A stretch of 8,391 nucleotides of DNA from Bifidobacteriaceae bacterium (lineage in GTDB: Bacteria > Actinomycetota > Actinomycetes > Actinomycetales > WQXJ01), in contig JAITKC010000369.1 in NCBI GenBank assembly GCA_031278665.1, forward strand, positions 1 to 8,391, written 5' to 3'. How positions within the stretch are numbered: position 1 is the stretch's first letter; the number at the start of each line of letters is the position of its first letter. This document shows, piece by piece, positions 1 through 6,876 of the stretch. Under the pieces are notes generated by a model. It saw only the letters and a program-made list of their open reading frames with translations, searched no databases and was not told where the DNA came from. The position numbers were made by a program, and so were the translations under genes.

Positions 1-705
1 GCGGCGGCGGCTTGGGAGTGGTGGCCGCAGGCCCTGTCCGATGCCGCCCGCCGGTTCGGCGTCGCCGTCGTGGCGGGGGGTTTCGCGCCGGCCGACGCGC
101 CGGCCGACTCCGGCCCGGCCGCGCGTCTGGTCGCCGCGCTGGGTGAGGGCGCGCCGGGCCGGGCTACGGGGGCGGGCGGCATCGGACGCGACGCCAGGGT
201 CTGGAATGTGCTCCTAGCCGTGGACGCCGACGGCGGCGTTGTCGGCGCGCAGCCGAAGACACGCCTGTACGACGCTTTCTCCTACCGCGAGTCGGAAATG
301 GTCCGGCCGGGCGGGCCGGGCGCCGGCGCGCCGGTCAAACTGGCCGGGCTGAGCTTGGGCCTGGTCAATTGCTACGAATTGCGGTTTCCGGAACTCGCCC
401 GCGGCCTGGTGGCCGGCGGGGCGGAGGTGCTGGCGCTGAGCGCCGCCTGGGTTCGCGGACCGCTCAAGGAGGACCAGTGGGCCACGCTGGCGCGAGCCCG
501 GGCGATCGAAAACTGCGTCTACGTGCTCGCCGCCGGCGCCCGGACGCGCGAGACCATCGGCCGCTCGATGATCATCGACCCGGGCGGGGTGGTCCGGGCC
601 GGGCTGTCGGATGAACCAGAGGCCCTGGCGCTGGCGGAAATCGACACCGCGGCGATCGCCGCCGCCCGCGCCCAGGCGGGCTCGGCCCCGGCGCCGGGAT
701 CGTAA
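1..705 (+). CDS. carbon-nitrogen hydrolase (nitrilase superfamily), 5' end missing
   Basis: The gene is partial: the reading frame is open from base 1 and runs to a TAA at 703-705 (234 visible codons). A GTG at 70 is in frame, but it falls inside the conserved strand reading RFGVAVVAGGF, so it is not the true start. Members of this family hydrolyse amides or nitriles with a Glu-Lys-Cys triad. The Glu region lies upstream of the window. The Lys is seen in QPKTRLYD (codon 256-258), followed by the RES element (YRESEMVRPG), and the nucleophile is in LVNCYELRFPEL (Cys codon 370-372). Further downstream come the family motifs RARAIEN and GRSMIIDPGG. These fit the omega-amidase / deaminated-glutathione-amidase / NIT-like branch better than true nitrilases, but the substrate cannot be named. 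The C-terminus, after the LAEID strand, is a short Ala/Pro-rich tail. The gene converges on nrdJ with a 114-base gap and has no evident functional link to it. Confidence 0.88.
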   Translation, partial: AAAAWEWWPQALSDAARRFGVAVVAGGFAPADAPADSGPAARLVAALGEGAPGRATGAGGIGRDARVWNVLLAVDADGGVVGAQPKTRLYDAFSYRESEMVRPGGPGAGAPVKLAGLSLGLVNCYELRFPELARGLVAGGAEVLALSAAWVRGPLKEDQWATLARARAIENCVYVLAAGARTRETIGRSMIIDPGGVVRAGLSDEPEALALAEIDTAAIAAARAQAGSAPAPGS

Positions 706-819
706 CCGCCGCCGGCCCGGCCCCGGCGCCCAGACCGGCGGGCGCTCCGGCCGGGGCGCGCTCAGACCGGCCGGGGCGCGCTCAAACCGGCCGGCCGCCG
801 GACCGGCCCGGGCTGGCGG
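706..819. repeat. intergenic gap between convergent genes with a 20-bp tandem repeat
   Basis: This is the gap between the stops of the hydrolase gene and nrdJ. Bases 747-766 and 767-786 are two adjacent copies of a 20-mer beginning CCGGCCGGGGCGCGCTCA, with one mismatch at the penultimate base. A third copy is cut short after 8 bases (787-794). A 6-bp stem (GGCCGG 789-794 with CCGGCC 803-808, 8-base loop) could form in RNA from either strand. No T-tract follows on either side, so it is not a canonical intrinsic terminator. It may still help end transcription in a genome this GC-rich. No gene is seen here. Confidence 0.6.
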
Positions 820-3615
820 TCAGGAGCAGCCGCTGGTCGCGCCGCAGCCCTCGCAGACGTGGCACGAGCCGGACGGGCGCATTTTGGTGCCGCAGGTCAT
901 GCAGATCGGCGCGTCCGCCTCGCGGCCCTGGATGGCTTCGAATAGCTCGGCCGTCGAATGGACGCGGTCGGCGCCCGCCGGCGACGGCGGCCGGGTCCGC
1001 TCGATGGCGACGTCTTGGCTGGCCGACTCGGGGTCGAGGTCGTCGAACTCGTCATAAGAGCCGGTCTCAAGCTGCCGCTCGCGTTCCGCGGCGGTGTAGA
1101 TGCCGAGCGCGCCGCGGGACTCGAAGGGCAAATGGTCCAAAGCCAGGCGGCGGAAGATGTAATCCATCACCGACTGAGCCATCCGCACGTCCGGGTCGTC
1201 GGTCAGACCGGCGGGCTCGAAGCGCTGGTTGGTGAACTTCTGGACGAAGGTCTCCAGCGGCACGCCGTATTGCAAACCGATCGACACCGCGATCGAGAAG
1301 GCGTCCATCACCCCGGCCAAAGTCGAGCCCTGTTTGCCCAGTTTCAGGAAGACCTCGCCGAGTTCGCGGTGTTCGTTGTCGAAGCAGCCGGCGGTGATGT
1401 AGCCCTGGGCGCCGCCGACCGAGAACGAGGTGGTGATCGAATAGCGCCGCTTCGGCAGGCGCCGGCGCGAGGGCTGATGGGAAGGGGCGACCTCGGCCTT
1501 ATCCGATTTGTCGGCCTTGGCGTCCGAGAGCGGTTGCGACACCTTGCAGTTGTCGCGGTAGATGGCGAGCGCTTTGAGCCCCAATTTCCAGCCTTGGAAA
1601 TAGACGTTCTCGATTTCCTCGACGGTGGCCGATTCCGGCAGGTTGACCGTCTTGGAGATGGCGCCGGACAAGAAGGGCTGGGCGGCCGCCATCATCCGGA
1701 CGTGGCCCATCGGCTCGATCGAGCGCTGCCCGACGGCGCAGTCGAAGACCGCGTAGTGGTCCGGTTTGAGGCCGGGCGCGTTGACCACGTGGCCGTACTC
1801 CGTGATGTGTTCGACTATCGCCTCAATGGTCTCGGGCTCGTAGCCCAGTTTGGCGAGGGCTTGCGGCACTGTCCGATTGACGATCTGCATTGAGCCGCCG
1901 CCGACTAGTTTCTTGTATTTGACCAGGGAGAAGTCCGGCTCGACGCCAGTCGTGTCGCAGTCCATCATGAAGCCGATGGTGCCGGTCGGCGCGAGCACCG
2001 AGGCCTGGGCGTTGCGCCAGCCGTTGGCCTGGCCAAGCCGCAGGGCGTCTTCCCAGGCCTTCGAGGCGGCCTGGTGGATGTCGCCGTCGAGGGCCGAAGC
2101 CGGCGCCAAGGCGTCGTTGGCGGCGTGGTGTTTGCGCATCACCCGCCGGTGGGCGGAGGCGTTGCGGGCGTAGCCCTCGTAAGGTCCCAGCGCCGCCGCC
2201 AACTCGGCCGAGCGGCGGTAAGCCGCGGCCGTCATCAGCGAGGTGATCGCGCCGGCCAGCGACCGGCCGGCGTCCGAATCGTAGGCCAGCCCGGAGGCCA
2301 TCAACAAGGCGCCCAGGTTGGCGTAGCCGATGCCGAGTTGGCGGAAACGCCGGGTGGTCTCGGCGATCGGCTCGGTCGGGAAGTCGGCGAAGGTGATCGA
2401 GATGTCCATGGCGGTGATGACCAACTCGACGGCGCGCTCGAAGCGGGCCGCGTCGAAGGCTCCGTCGGCTTTGAGGAAGGCCAGCAGGTTGAGCGAGGCG
2501 AGGTTACAGGACGAATTGTCCAGGTGCATATATTCCGAACAGGGGTTGGAGGCGGTGATGCGGCCGGTTTCCGGCGAGGTGTGCCAGGCGTTGATGGTGT
2601 CGTCGTACTGGATTCCGGGGTCGGCGCACTCCCAGGCGGCCTGGGCGACTTTGCGGAACAAGGTCCGGGCGTCGACCTCTTCGACGGTGTCGCCGCTGAT
2701 CCGGGCGCGCAAGGCGAAGCTTTCGCCGTGTTCGACGGCCCGCATGAACCGGTCCGAGACCCGAACCGAGTTGTTGGCGTTTTGGTACTGCACCGACGAG
2801 ATGTCGCGGCCGTCCAAGTCCATGTCGAAGCCGGCGTCGCGGAGCGCCCGGATTTTCTTCTCCTCGCGGGCTTTGGTTTCGATGAACTCCTCGATGTCGG
2901 GGTGGTCGATGTCGAGGACGACCATTTTGGCGGCCCGCCGGGTCGCCCCGCCGGATTTGATAGTGCCGGCCGAGGCGTCGGCGCCGCGCATGAACGAGAC
3001 GGGGCCCGATGCCGTCCCGCCGGACGAGCGCAGCAGTTCCTTCGAGGACCGGATTCGCGAGAGGTTGACGCCCGCCCCGGAGCCGCCCTTGAAAATCATC
3101 CCCTCTTCGCGATACCAGTTCAGGATCGACTCCATCGAGTCGTCGACGGACAAGATGAAACAGGCCGAGACCTGCTGTTTCGATTTGGTGCCGACGTTGA
3201 ACCAGACCGGCGAGTTGAACGAGAAGTGCTGGTTCAACAGCAACCAGGTCAACTCGTCGGCGAAGACGTCGGCGTCCCCGGGCGTGGCGAAGTAGCCGGC
3301 GTCGAGGCCGGCCTGGCGGTATTTGCCGACCACCCGGTCGATCACCTGGCGCAGCGAGTGCTCGCGCTCCGGCGTCCCCATGGCGCCCCGGAAATACTTG
3401 GTCGCGACGATAGTCGAGGCGTTGACCGACCAGTTGGCCGGGAATTCGGCGCCGTGCTGCGCGAACACGGTCTCGCCGGTCTTCCAGTTGTTTTGGACCA
3501 CGTCGCGCAGTTCCCAGTCGACCTGGGCGTAGGGGTGGGCCGACGGGCTGGAGAAGACCCTCGGGATGGTCAATCCGCGATCAGTTTGGCGATCAGCCGG
3601 AGCTGTCTGGGTCAT
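820..3615 (-). CDS. nrdJ: vitamin B12-dependent (class II) ribonucleoside-diphosphate reductase
   Basis: This enzyme reduces ribonucleotides to deoxyribonucleotides in the cytoplasm, using adenosylcobalamin to make a thiyl radical, so it needs neither oxygen nor a small subunit. The product is 931 aa, normal for the long actinobacterial NrdJ. Active-site residues are all visible: N357, C359 and E361 in NPCSE (C359 is the expected thiyl radical), and the redox pair C152 (SACF) and C370 ([11 protein letters not shown]). The 11-residue spacing from C359 to C370 is as expected for class II enzymes. [10 protein letters not shown] (177-186) and [19 protein letters not shown] (542-560) are family signatures. 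The C-terminal Cys cluster (C905, C908, C918, C921, C924, C930) is the usual mobile re-reduction / zinc-ribbon tail. The frame stays open upstream to 4086, but that stretch overlaps nrdR out of frame. The start is the ATG at 3615-3613, with AGGAC 8 bases upstream. This ATG overlaps the nrdR stop (ATGA), implying translational coupling and co-regulation from the nrdR promoter. Confidence 0.97.
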   Translation of the reverse strand: MTQTAPADRQTDRGLTIPRVFSSPSAHPYAQVDWELRDVVQNNWKTGETVFAQHGAEFPANWSVNASTIVATKYFRGAMGTPEREHSLRQVIDRVVGKYRQAGLDAGYFATPGDADVFADELTWLLLNQHFSFNSPVWFNVGTKSKQQVSACFILSVDDSMESILNWYREEGMIFKGGSGAGVNLSRIRSSKELLRSSGGTASGPVSFMRGADASAGTIKSGGATRRAAKMVVLDIDHPDIEEFIETKAREEKKIRALRDAGFDMDLDGRDISSVQYQNANNSVRVSDRFMRAVEHGESFALRARISGDTVEEVDARTLFRKVAQAAWECADPGIQYDDTINAWHTSPETGRITASNPCSEYMHLDNSSCNLASLNLLAFLKADGAFDAARFERAVELVITAMDISITFADFPTEPIAETTRRFRQLGIGYANLGALLMASGLAYDSDAGRSLAGAITSLMTAAAYRRSAELAAALGPYEGYARNASAHRRVMRKHHAANDALAPASALDGDIHQAASKAWEDALRLGQANGWRNAQASVLAPTGTIGFMMDCDTTGVEPDFSLVKYKKLVGGGSMQIVNRTVPQALAKLGYEPETIEAIVEHITEYGHVVNAPGLKPDHYAVFDCAVGQRSIEPMGHVRMMAAAQPFLSGAISKTVNLPESATVEEIENVYFQGWKLGLKALAIYRDNCKVSQPLSDAKADKSDKAEVAPSHQPSRRRLPKRRYSITTSFSVGGAQGYITAGCFDNEHRELGEVFLKLGKQGSTLAGVMDAFSIAVSIGLQYGVPLETFVQKFTNQRFEPAGLTDDPDVRMAQSVMDYIFRRLALDHLPFESRGALGIYTAAERERQLETGSYDEFDDLDPESASQDVAIERTRPPSPAGADRVHSTAELFEAIQGREADAPICMTCGTKMRPSGSCHVCEGCGATSGCS

Positions 3616-4091
3616 AGCTGTTTGTCCTGTTCCATATGGTTGTCTTGGCCGGGTCCGCGCAGGACCGCGATCTCCTTGAGAAAGTCTTCGATTGAGTCGA
3701 AGGATCGGTAAACCGACGCGAAGCGCAAGTAGGCGACCTCGTCGAGTTGGCGCAGCGGCCCCAGCACGGCCCGCCCGACCTCCTGGGAGTCGACTTCGGC
3801 CGCGCCGGTGGACCGGATTTGATCTTCGACTTGCTGGGCCAGGACGGTTAGCTGGCCGTCGCTGACCGGCCGCCCCTGGCAGGCGCGCCGCACCCCGCGC
3901 ACCACTTTGTCCCGATTGAACGGCTCGGTTGTGCCGCATCGCTTGATCACCGCCAACGCCACGGTCTCGACTGTGGTGAAGCGGCGCGAACAGGATTGGC
4001 ACTGGCGGCGGCGCCTCGTCGAGGCGCCGTCCTCGGCGGTCCGCGAGTCGATCACGCGGGAGTCCTCGTGGCGGCAGAAGGGACAATGCAC
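3612..4091 (-). CDS. nrdR: transcriptional repressor NrdR
   Basis: NrdR is a nucleotide-sensing repressor of ribonucleotide reductase genes. The product is 159 aa, the family's usual size. The N-terminal zinc ribbon has C3, C6, C31 and C34 (HCPFC and CQSC) around the conserved stretch EDSRVIDSR. An ATP-cone domain follows at about 49-139, from [16 protein letters not shown] through the end motif [15 protein letters not shown], and it senses (d)ATP. The start chosen is the GTG at 4091-4089, because the family almost always begins M-H-C-P-F-C. An in-frame GTG two codons upstream (4097) and a frame open to 4199 are alternatives that would add an unconserved leader. No good ribosome binding site precedes 4091, and a -10-like element ends 7 bases upstream, so the mRNA may be leaderless. 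The gene overlaps nrdJ by ATGA and is probably autoregulated through the paired boxes at 4103-4150. Confidence 0.96.
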   Translation of the reverse strand: MHCPFCRHEDSRVIDSRTAEDGASTRRRRQCQSCSRRFTTVETVALAVIKRCGTTEPFNRDKVVRGVRRACQGRPVSDGQLTVLAQQVEDQIRSTGAAEVDSQEVGRAVLGPLRQLDEVAYLRFASVYRSFDSIEDFLKEIAVLRGPGQDNHMEQDKQL

Positions 4092-4098
4092 GCAGAAC

Positions 4099-4126
4099 AC
4101 TCTAACAAGATATTGGGCCAAAGCAA
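4099..4126 (-). promoter_or_regulatory. candidate nrdR-nrdJ promoter (possibly leaderless)
   Basis: Reading the - strand, TTGCTT (4126-4121) is a weak -35 and TAGAGT (4104-4099) a 4/6 match to the -10, with a 16-bp spacer. Only seven bases separate the -10 from the proposed GTG start at 4091, so transcription would begin at or next to the start codon. That fits the leaderless mRNAs common in actinobacteria and explains why no ribosome binding site is visible. One NrdR-box candidate lies in the spacer and touches the -10. This is a prediction from motif spacing only. Confidence 0.4.
4103..4118. promoter_or_regulatory. NrdR box, proximal
   Basis: The 16-mer TAACAAGATATTGGGC keeps every strongly conserved position of the palindromic NrdR box (acaCwAtATaTwGtgt, from established knowledge): C4, A6, A8, T9, T11 and G13. 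Overall it matches 11 of 16. It sits over the putative -35/-10 spacer of nrdR, where a bound repressor would block RNA polymerase. Its centre is exactly 32 bp from that of the second box at 4135-4150. Confidence 0.72.
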
Positions 4127-4134
4127 GTGACCCG

Positions 4135-4150
4135 ACACTACATCTTGGGA
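4135..4150. promoter_or_regulatory. NrdR box, distal
   Basis: The 16-mer ACACTACATCTTGGGA matches the NrdR-box consensus at 12 of 16 positions, including all conserved core bases. It is separated by 16 bp from the proximal box, 32 bp centre to centre, which is about three helical turns. This puts both boxes on the same DNA face, as is typical of known NrdR operators, which usually occur as such pairs. It lies upstream of the candidate -35 of nrdR and 42 bp downstream of the LysM gene stop. Confidence 0.75.
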
Positions 4151-4191
4151 TTGCGCGAAGTTTCACCAATCCGGCGCGGTCCGCCCCGACG

Positions 4192-4548
4192 TCACTCAAG
4201 CGGCACCTCCAGGACGTCTCCGACTTCCAGGTGCGAACCGCTCAGGTGGTTGATCCGGGCCAGGCGGACGACCAGGGCCTGGATGTCCTGGCCCGGGCCG
4301 GCCGAGTCGGCCGCGATCGACCAGAGCGAGTCCCCGGCCGTCACCACCACCGGCCGGGTTGGAACATAACGCTCGCCCGCCGTCGCCGCGCCCATCCGGA
4401 ACGCGCCGCCCAGCAAGGCGAACGCGACCAAGGCCGCCGCCAACCAGCCGCGCCGAGTCAGCCGCGGGGCCGGCCGGCGCGCCGGCCGCTCAGCCGGCCG
4501 CTCAGCCGGCCGCTGAGCCGGCCGCGGGGCAATTGCCGTCGCTGTCAT
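4192..4548 (-). CDS. small membrane-anchored LysM protein, probable SOS-induced cell-division inhibitor
   Basis: The product is 118 aa. A positively charged, repetitive N-terminus rich in R-P-A-E units (8-29) is followed by one hydrophobic segment (about 35-56). A C-terminal LysM domain (about 67-116) runs from [13 protein letters not shown] to [10 protein letters not shown]. LysM domains bind peptidoglycan, so the protein probably sits in the membrane with its C-terminus outside. The start is the ATG at 4548-4546, preceded on the - strand by a good GGAAGG (4560-4555) with a 6-base gap. It is divergent from lexA, shares an SOS-box candidate with it, and precedes nrdR. YneA of Bacillus and Rv2719c of Mycobacterium occupy the equivalent place beside lexA and arrest division after DNA damage. 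The division-inhibitor role here is inferred from context and architecture; sequence alone supports only a LysM membrane protein. No catalytic hydrolase domain is visible. Confidence 0.85.
   Translation of the reverse strand: MTATAIAPRPAQRPAERPAERPARRPAPRLTRRGWLAAALVAFALLGGAFRMGAATAGERYVPTRPVVVTAGDSLWSIAADSAGPGQDIQALVVRLARINHLSGSHLEVGDVLEVPLE
4481..4526. repeat. 12-bp in-frame tandem repeat in the LysM gene
   Basis: The 12-mer GCCGGCCGCTCA occurs at 4481-4492 and 4493-4504. It recurs with one mismatch at 4505-4516 and in part at 4517-4526. On the - strand it encodes repeated Arg-Pro-Ala-Glu units in the cytoplasmic tail, before the membrane segment. Because the unit is a multiple of three, gain or loss of copies would change tail length without breaking the frame. 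Confidence 0.8.
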
Positions 4549-4566
4549 AATTGGCCTTCCTTTCTA

Positions 4567-4594
4567 GTAGTACATCTGTTCCATTCGGGTTCAA
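4567..4594 (-). promoter_or_regulatory. candidate promoter of the LysM gene
   Basis: On the - strand TTGAAC (4594-4589) resembles a -35. After 16 bp, TACTAC (4572-4567) is a weak -10 (3/6). The SOS-box candidate at 4570-4581 lies inside this promoter, so LexA bound there would block it. Against this reading, the transcript would begin almost at the ribosome binding site. A second -10 candidate, CATAGT (4605-4600), would start transcription upstream of the box. Confidence 0.3.
4570..4581. promoter_or_regulatory. LexA-binding site (SOS box), one mismatch in the core
   Basis: On the - strand this reads GAAC-AGAT-GTAC, against the Gram-positive / actinobacterial core GAAC-N4-GTTC: 7 of 8 core bases. 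It lies in the 116-base divergent interval, 22 bases upstream of the LysM gene start and 84 bases upstream of the lexA start. There it could control both genes, as at other lexA loci. I found no better-matching box in this interval. Confidence 0.65.
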
Positions 4595-4601
4595 AATGGA
4601 C

Positions 4602-4607
4602 TATGCT
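4602..4607 (+). promoter_or_regulatory. candidate -10 element of lexA
   Basis: TATGCT matches the TATAAT consensus at 4 of 6 positions, including the key first TA and last T. It would place the transcript start near 4614 and give a leader of about 50 bases. The expected -35 region (about 4578-4584) is poor but overlaps the SOS box, consistent with LexA repressing its own gene. Confidence 0.4.
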
Positions 4608-4664
4608 GAAAGCCAACACCCAACCTCTGACACCGTTGCAGCCAGCGGATACGCAGGAGCGATC

Positions 4665-5333
4665 ATGGATCAAAACAAGAAGTACCCAAAGATGACCAAG
4701 CGCGGGCTGACGCCCCGCCAACGGCAAATCCTCAATGTCGTCAAAGAGTCGCTGGAGCGGCGCGGCTACGCGCCCTCAATGCGCGAAATCGGTTCGGCCG
4801 TCAATCTGACCAGCCCCTCAAGCGTCAAACACCAGCTTGAAGTGATCGAGGCGAAAGGCTATCTGCGCCGCGACCGGCGCATCCCCCGGGCGATGGAGGT
4901 GATCGACGAGAACGCCGACATGCCGCAGCTGCTGCGCCCCGAAGGCGAAGCCGGCCCCAAGCCGCGCTACGTGCCGTTGATCGGACGGATCGCCGCCGGC
5001 AGCCCGATCCTGGCCGAACAACAGGTTGAGGGCCTCTACCCGCTGCCCCGCGAACTGGTCGGGGACGGCGAGGTCTTCATGCTCGAAGTCCACGGCGACT
5101 CGATGATCGACGCCGCCATCGCCGACGGCGACTTGGTGGTGGTGCGCCGCCAGCCGACCGCCGAAAACGGCCAGATCGTGGCCGCCCAGATCGGCGACGA
5201 GGCGACGGTCAAGACCTTGGACACCTCGGGCAACCGCGTTTGGCTGCGGCCGGCGAACCCGGCCTACCAACCGATCGAAGGCCACAAGGCGCGCGTCCTC
5301 GGCCGGGTCACCTGCGTGATTCGCCGCCTCTAG
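4665..5333 (+). CDS. lexA: SOS-response repressor / self-cleaving protease LexA
   Basis: LexA represses DNA-damage genes and cleaves itself when RecA filaments form. The product is 222 aa, as usual for actinobacteria. The N-terminal winged helix-turn-helix (about 15-80) has LTPRQRQIL, then the helix pair around GYAPSMREIG and LTSPSSVKHQ, ending in a conserved wing (RRDRRIPRAMEV). The C-terminal S24 peptidase domain carries the cleavage site Ala111-Gly112 (GRIAAGSPI), the catalytic Ser146 (GDSM) and the catalytic Lys183 (ATVKTL). All parts needed for autoproteolysis are therefore present. The start is the ATG at 4665, with AGGAG at 4655-4659 and a 5-base spacer. The frame is open further upstream, but that stretch is unconserved and crosses the promoter. 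The gene is divergent from the LysM gene, with an SOS box between them. Its last 26 bases overlap the end of the convergent hflX. Confidence 0.97.
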   Translation: MDQNKKYPKMTKRGLTPRQRQILNVVKESLERRGYAPSMREIGSAVNLTSPSSVKHQLEVIEAKGYLRRDRRIPRAMEVIDENADMPQLLRPEGEAGPKPRYVPLIGRIAAGSPILAEQQVEGLYPLPRELVGDGEVFMLEVHGDSMIDAAIADGDLVVVRRQPTAENGQIVAAQIGDEATVKTLDTSGNRVWLRPANPAYQPIEGHKARVLGRVTCVIRRL

Positions 5334-6864
5334 GGCGGTCCGGCGCGGCGGCGCGGAGTTCGGCGGCCAACGCCTCCGAGACCCGCGCCCGCAGGCGCGT
5401 GCCGCCCGGCTCGTAGCTTTGGCCGAGCAGTTCGCCTTGGCGGTGGGCCTTGGCCACCAAGTCTCCGCGACTGAACGGCACCACCAGGTCGACTTCGACC
5501 GGCGGGGTGGGCAATGCCAGCTCAATCGCCCGGCGCAGTTCGTCGAGCCCGGCGCCGGTGCGCGAGGAGACGGCGACCGAGCCGGGATGGGCTGACAGCA
5601 ACGTCGCCACCTCGGCCGGGTCGGCGGCATCGGACTTGGCGAAAACCACCAACTCCCGCCCCAGCGGGCCGCCCGGCCAGCCGAGCGGCCGATCGCCGGC
5701 TGGCCCCGGGGATTCGGCGTCGCGGGCGGCGACCTCGGCCAAAGTCTGGCGGACCGCGTCAAGCTGGCCCTCGGCGTCCTCGGCCGAGGCGTCGACCACG
5801 TGCAACAGCACGTCGGCCAGGATCGACTCCTCCAGGGTCGAGGCGAACGCCTCGACCAGTTCGTGCGGCAGCCGGCGGACAAAACCGACTGTGTCGGTGA
5901 TCGTGTAGGCCCGCCCGTCGGCGGTCTTCATCGCCCGAACAGTTGGGTCGAGGGTGGCGAAAAGTTGGTCGTCGACCAGCACGTGCGCCCCGGTCAGGGC
6001 GTTGAGCAGGGAAGATTTGCCGGCGTTGGTGTAGCCGACGATGCCGACTGAGGGCACCTCGGCCCGCTCGCGCCCGGAGCGGCGCGCCGCCCGGCTAGGG
6101 GCCATGGCCCGCAGCTCGCGCCGCAATTTGGCGATCCGCGTGCGGATTCGGCGGCGGTCGAGTTCGATTTTGGTCTCGCCCGGACCGCGCGAGCCGATCC
6201 CGGCGCCGCCGGCCACCCGTCCGCCCGCCTGGCGCGACATCGACTCGCCCCAGCCGCGCAGCCGCGGCAGCAGATACTCGAGTTGGGCCAGCTCGACCTG
6301 GGCGCGGCCCTCTTTGGATTTGGCGTGCGCCGCGAAGATGTCGAGAATCACCGCCGTCCGGTCGATCACCTTGACCTTTACGACGTCTTCCAGCGCCCGC
6401 CGCTGGGACGGGGACAACTCCGAGTCCGCCACCACCGTGTCGGCGCCCAGTTCCTTGACCAGTTCCGCCAGTTCGGCGGCCTTGCCGGAGCCCAGGTAAG
6501 TGGACACGTCGGGACGGGCCCGCCTTTGCAGCAGGCCGTCGAGCACCTCCGCCCCGGCGGTTTCGGCCAGGGCCGCCAATTCGCGCAGCGACTTCTCGGC
6601 CTCCTGGCGGGTCGTGGCCTGACCGTAGAGGCCGACCAGCACCACTCGCTCGAGGCGCAGTTGTCGGTACTCGACCTCGCTGACGTCCTCTAGTTCGGTG
6701 GCCAAGCCCGCCACGCGCCGCAGGGCCGCGCGCTCTTCGCGTTCCAATTGCTCCCAGGGATCGTCGCGTTCGCCGCCCCGATCAGCGGGGTGGCGCGGAC
6801 CTTTGGCCGGCCAGGCGGCGCCGTCCAGCGCGGACGAGGGTGAGCGAACCATCCCGCCTAACAT
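5308..6864 (-). CDS. hflX: ribosome-associated GTPase HflX
   Basis: HflX binds ribosomes and splits stalled 70S particles under stress. With the ATG at 6864 the product is 518 aa, a usual actinobacterial length. The N-terminal HflX domain starts around [15 protein letters not shown] and includes [11 protein letters not shown]. The Gly-rich linker and helical stretch runs from [18 protein letters not shown] to ELDRRRI (about 214-240). The G domain has the P-loop GYTNAGKSS (277-285), DTVG (324-327) and SSRTG (433-437), followed by the family's C-terminal domain ([17 protein letters not shown]). The G4 motif reads AKSD (409-412) instead of N/TKxD, an odd substitution. The start is uncertain. ATG 6864 has AGGG 8 bases upstream. 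ATG 6852 has AGGCGGG adjacent and suits a leaderless transcript. A GTG at 6885 would overlap the neighbouring gene start. The 3' end overlaps lexA by 26 bases, tail to tail. Confidence 0.95.
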   Translation of the reverse strand: MLGGMVRSPSSALDGAAWPAKGPRHPADRGGERDDPWEQLEREERAALRRVAGLATELEDVSEVEYRQLRLERVVLVGLYGQATTRQEAEKSLRELAALAETAGAEVLDGLLQRRARPDVSTYLGSGKAAELAELVKELGADTVVADSELSPSQRRALEDVVKVKVIDRTAVILDIFAAHAKSKEGRAQVELAQLEYLLPRLRGWGESMSRQAGGRVAGGAGIGSRGPGETKIELDRRRIRTRIAKLRRELRAMAPSRAARRSGRERAEVPSVGIVGYTNAGKSSLLNALTGAHVLVDDQLFATLDPTVRAMKTADGRAYTITDTVGFVRRLPHELVEAFASTLEESILADVLLHVVDASAEDAEGQLDAVRQTLAEVAARDAESPGPAGDRPLGWPGGPLGRELVVFAKSDAADPAEVATLLSAHPGSVAVSSRTGAGLDELRRAIELALPTPPVEVDLVVPFSRGDLVAKAHRQGELLGQSYEPGGTRLRARVSEALAAELRAAAPDRPRGGESRR

Positions 6865-6870
6865 TACTCT
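6859..6870. promoter_or_regulatory. candidate bidirectional promoter between hflX and the methyltransferase
   Basis: The perfect 8-bp palindrome TAACATTA (6859-6866) gives TAACAT on the + strand and TAATGT on the - strand. Both fit the TANNNT pattern of a -10. Transcription would start near 6871 (+) and 6854 (-), only bases from the methyltransferase GTG (6877) and from the hflX ATG at 6852. A second + strand option is TACTCT (6865-6870), six bases before the GTG. No convincing -35 is visible on either side. Confidence 0.35.
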
Positions 6871-6876
6871 TGCCCT

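Noticed and set aside
789..808. Intrinsic terminator between the hydrolase gene and nrdJ
   Set aside because: A 6-bp GC stem is possible, but no T-tract follows on either strand, so it is mentioned only within the repeat entry.
3214..3238. Perfect 7-bp inverted repeat (GTTGAAC ... GTTCAAC), considered as a LexA-type operator
   Set aside because: The arms are 11 bases apart rather than the 4 needed in a GAAC-N4-GTTC box, and it lies within conserved nrdJ coding sequence.
2074..3711. A 545-codon open frame on the + strand opposite nrdJ
   Set aside because: It is the antisense shadow of nrdJ in GC-rich DNA. The opposite strand encodes all class II reductase motifs, while this frame gives low-complexity Gly/Val/Arg/Asp text with no recognisable domain.
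3616..4086. Upstream extension of the nrdJ frame
   Set aside because: It overlaps nrdR in another frame and translates to an Arg/Pro-rich string. NrdJ family members begin near the ATG at 3615, which has a ribosome binding site.
4818..5882. A 354-codon open frame on the - strand across lexA and the end of hflX
   Set aside because: It is a shadow frame. Both lexA (+) and hflX (-, other frame) are well supported over the same bases.
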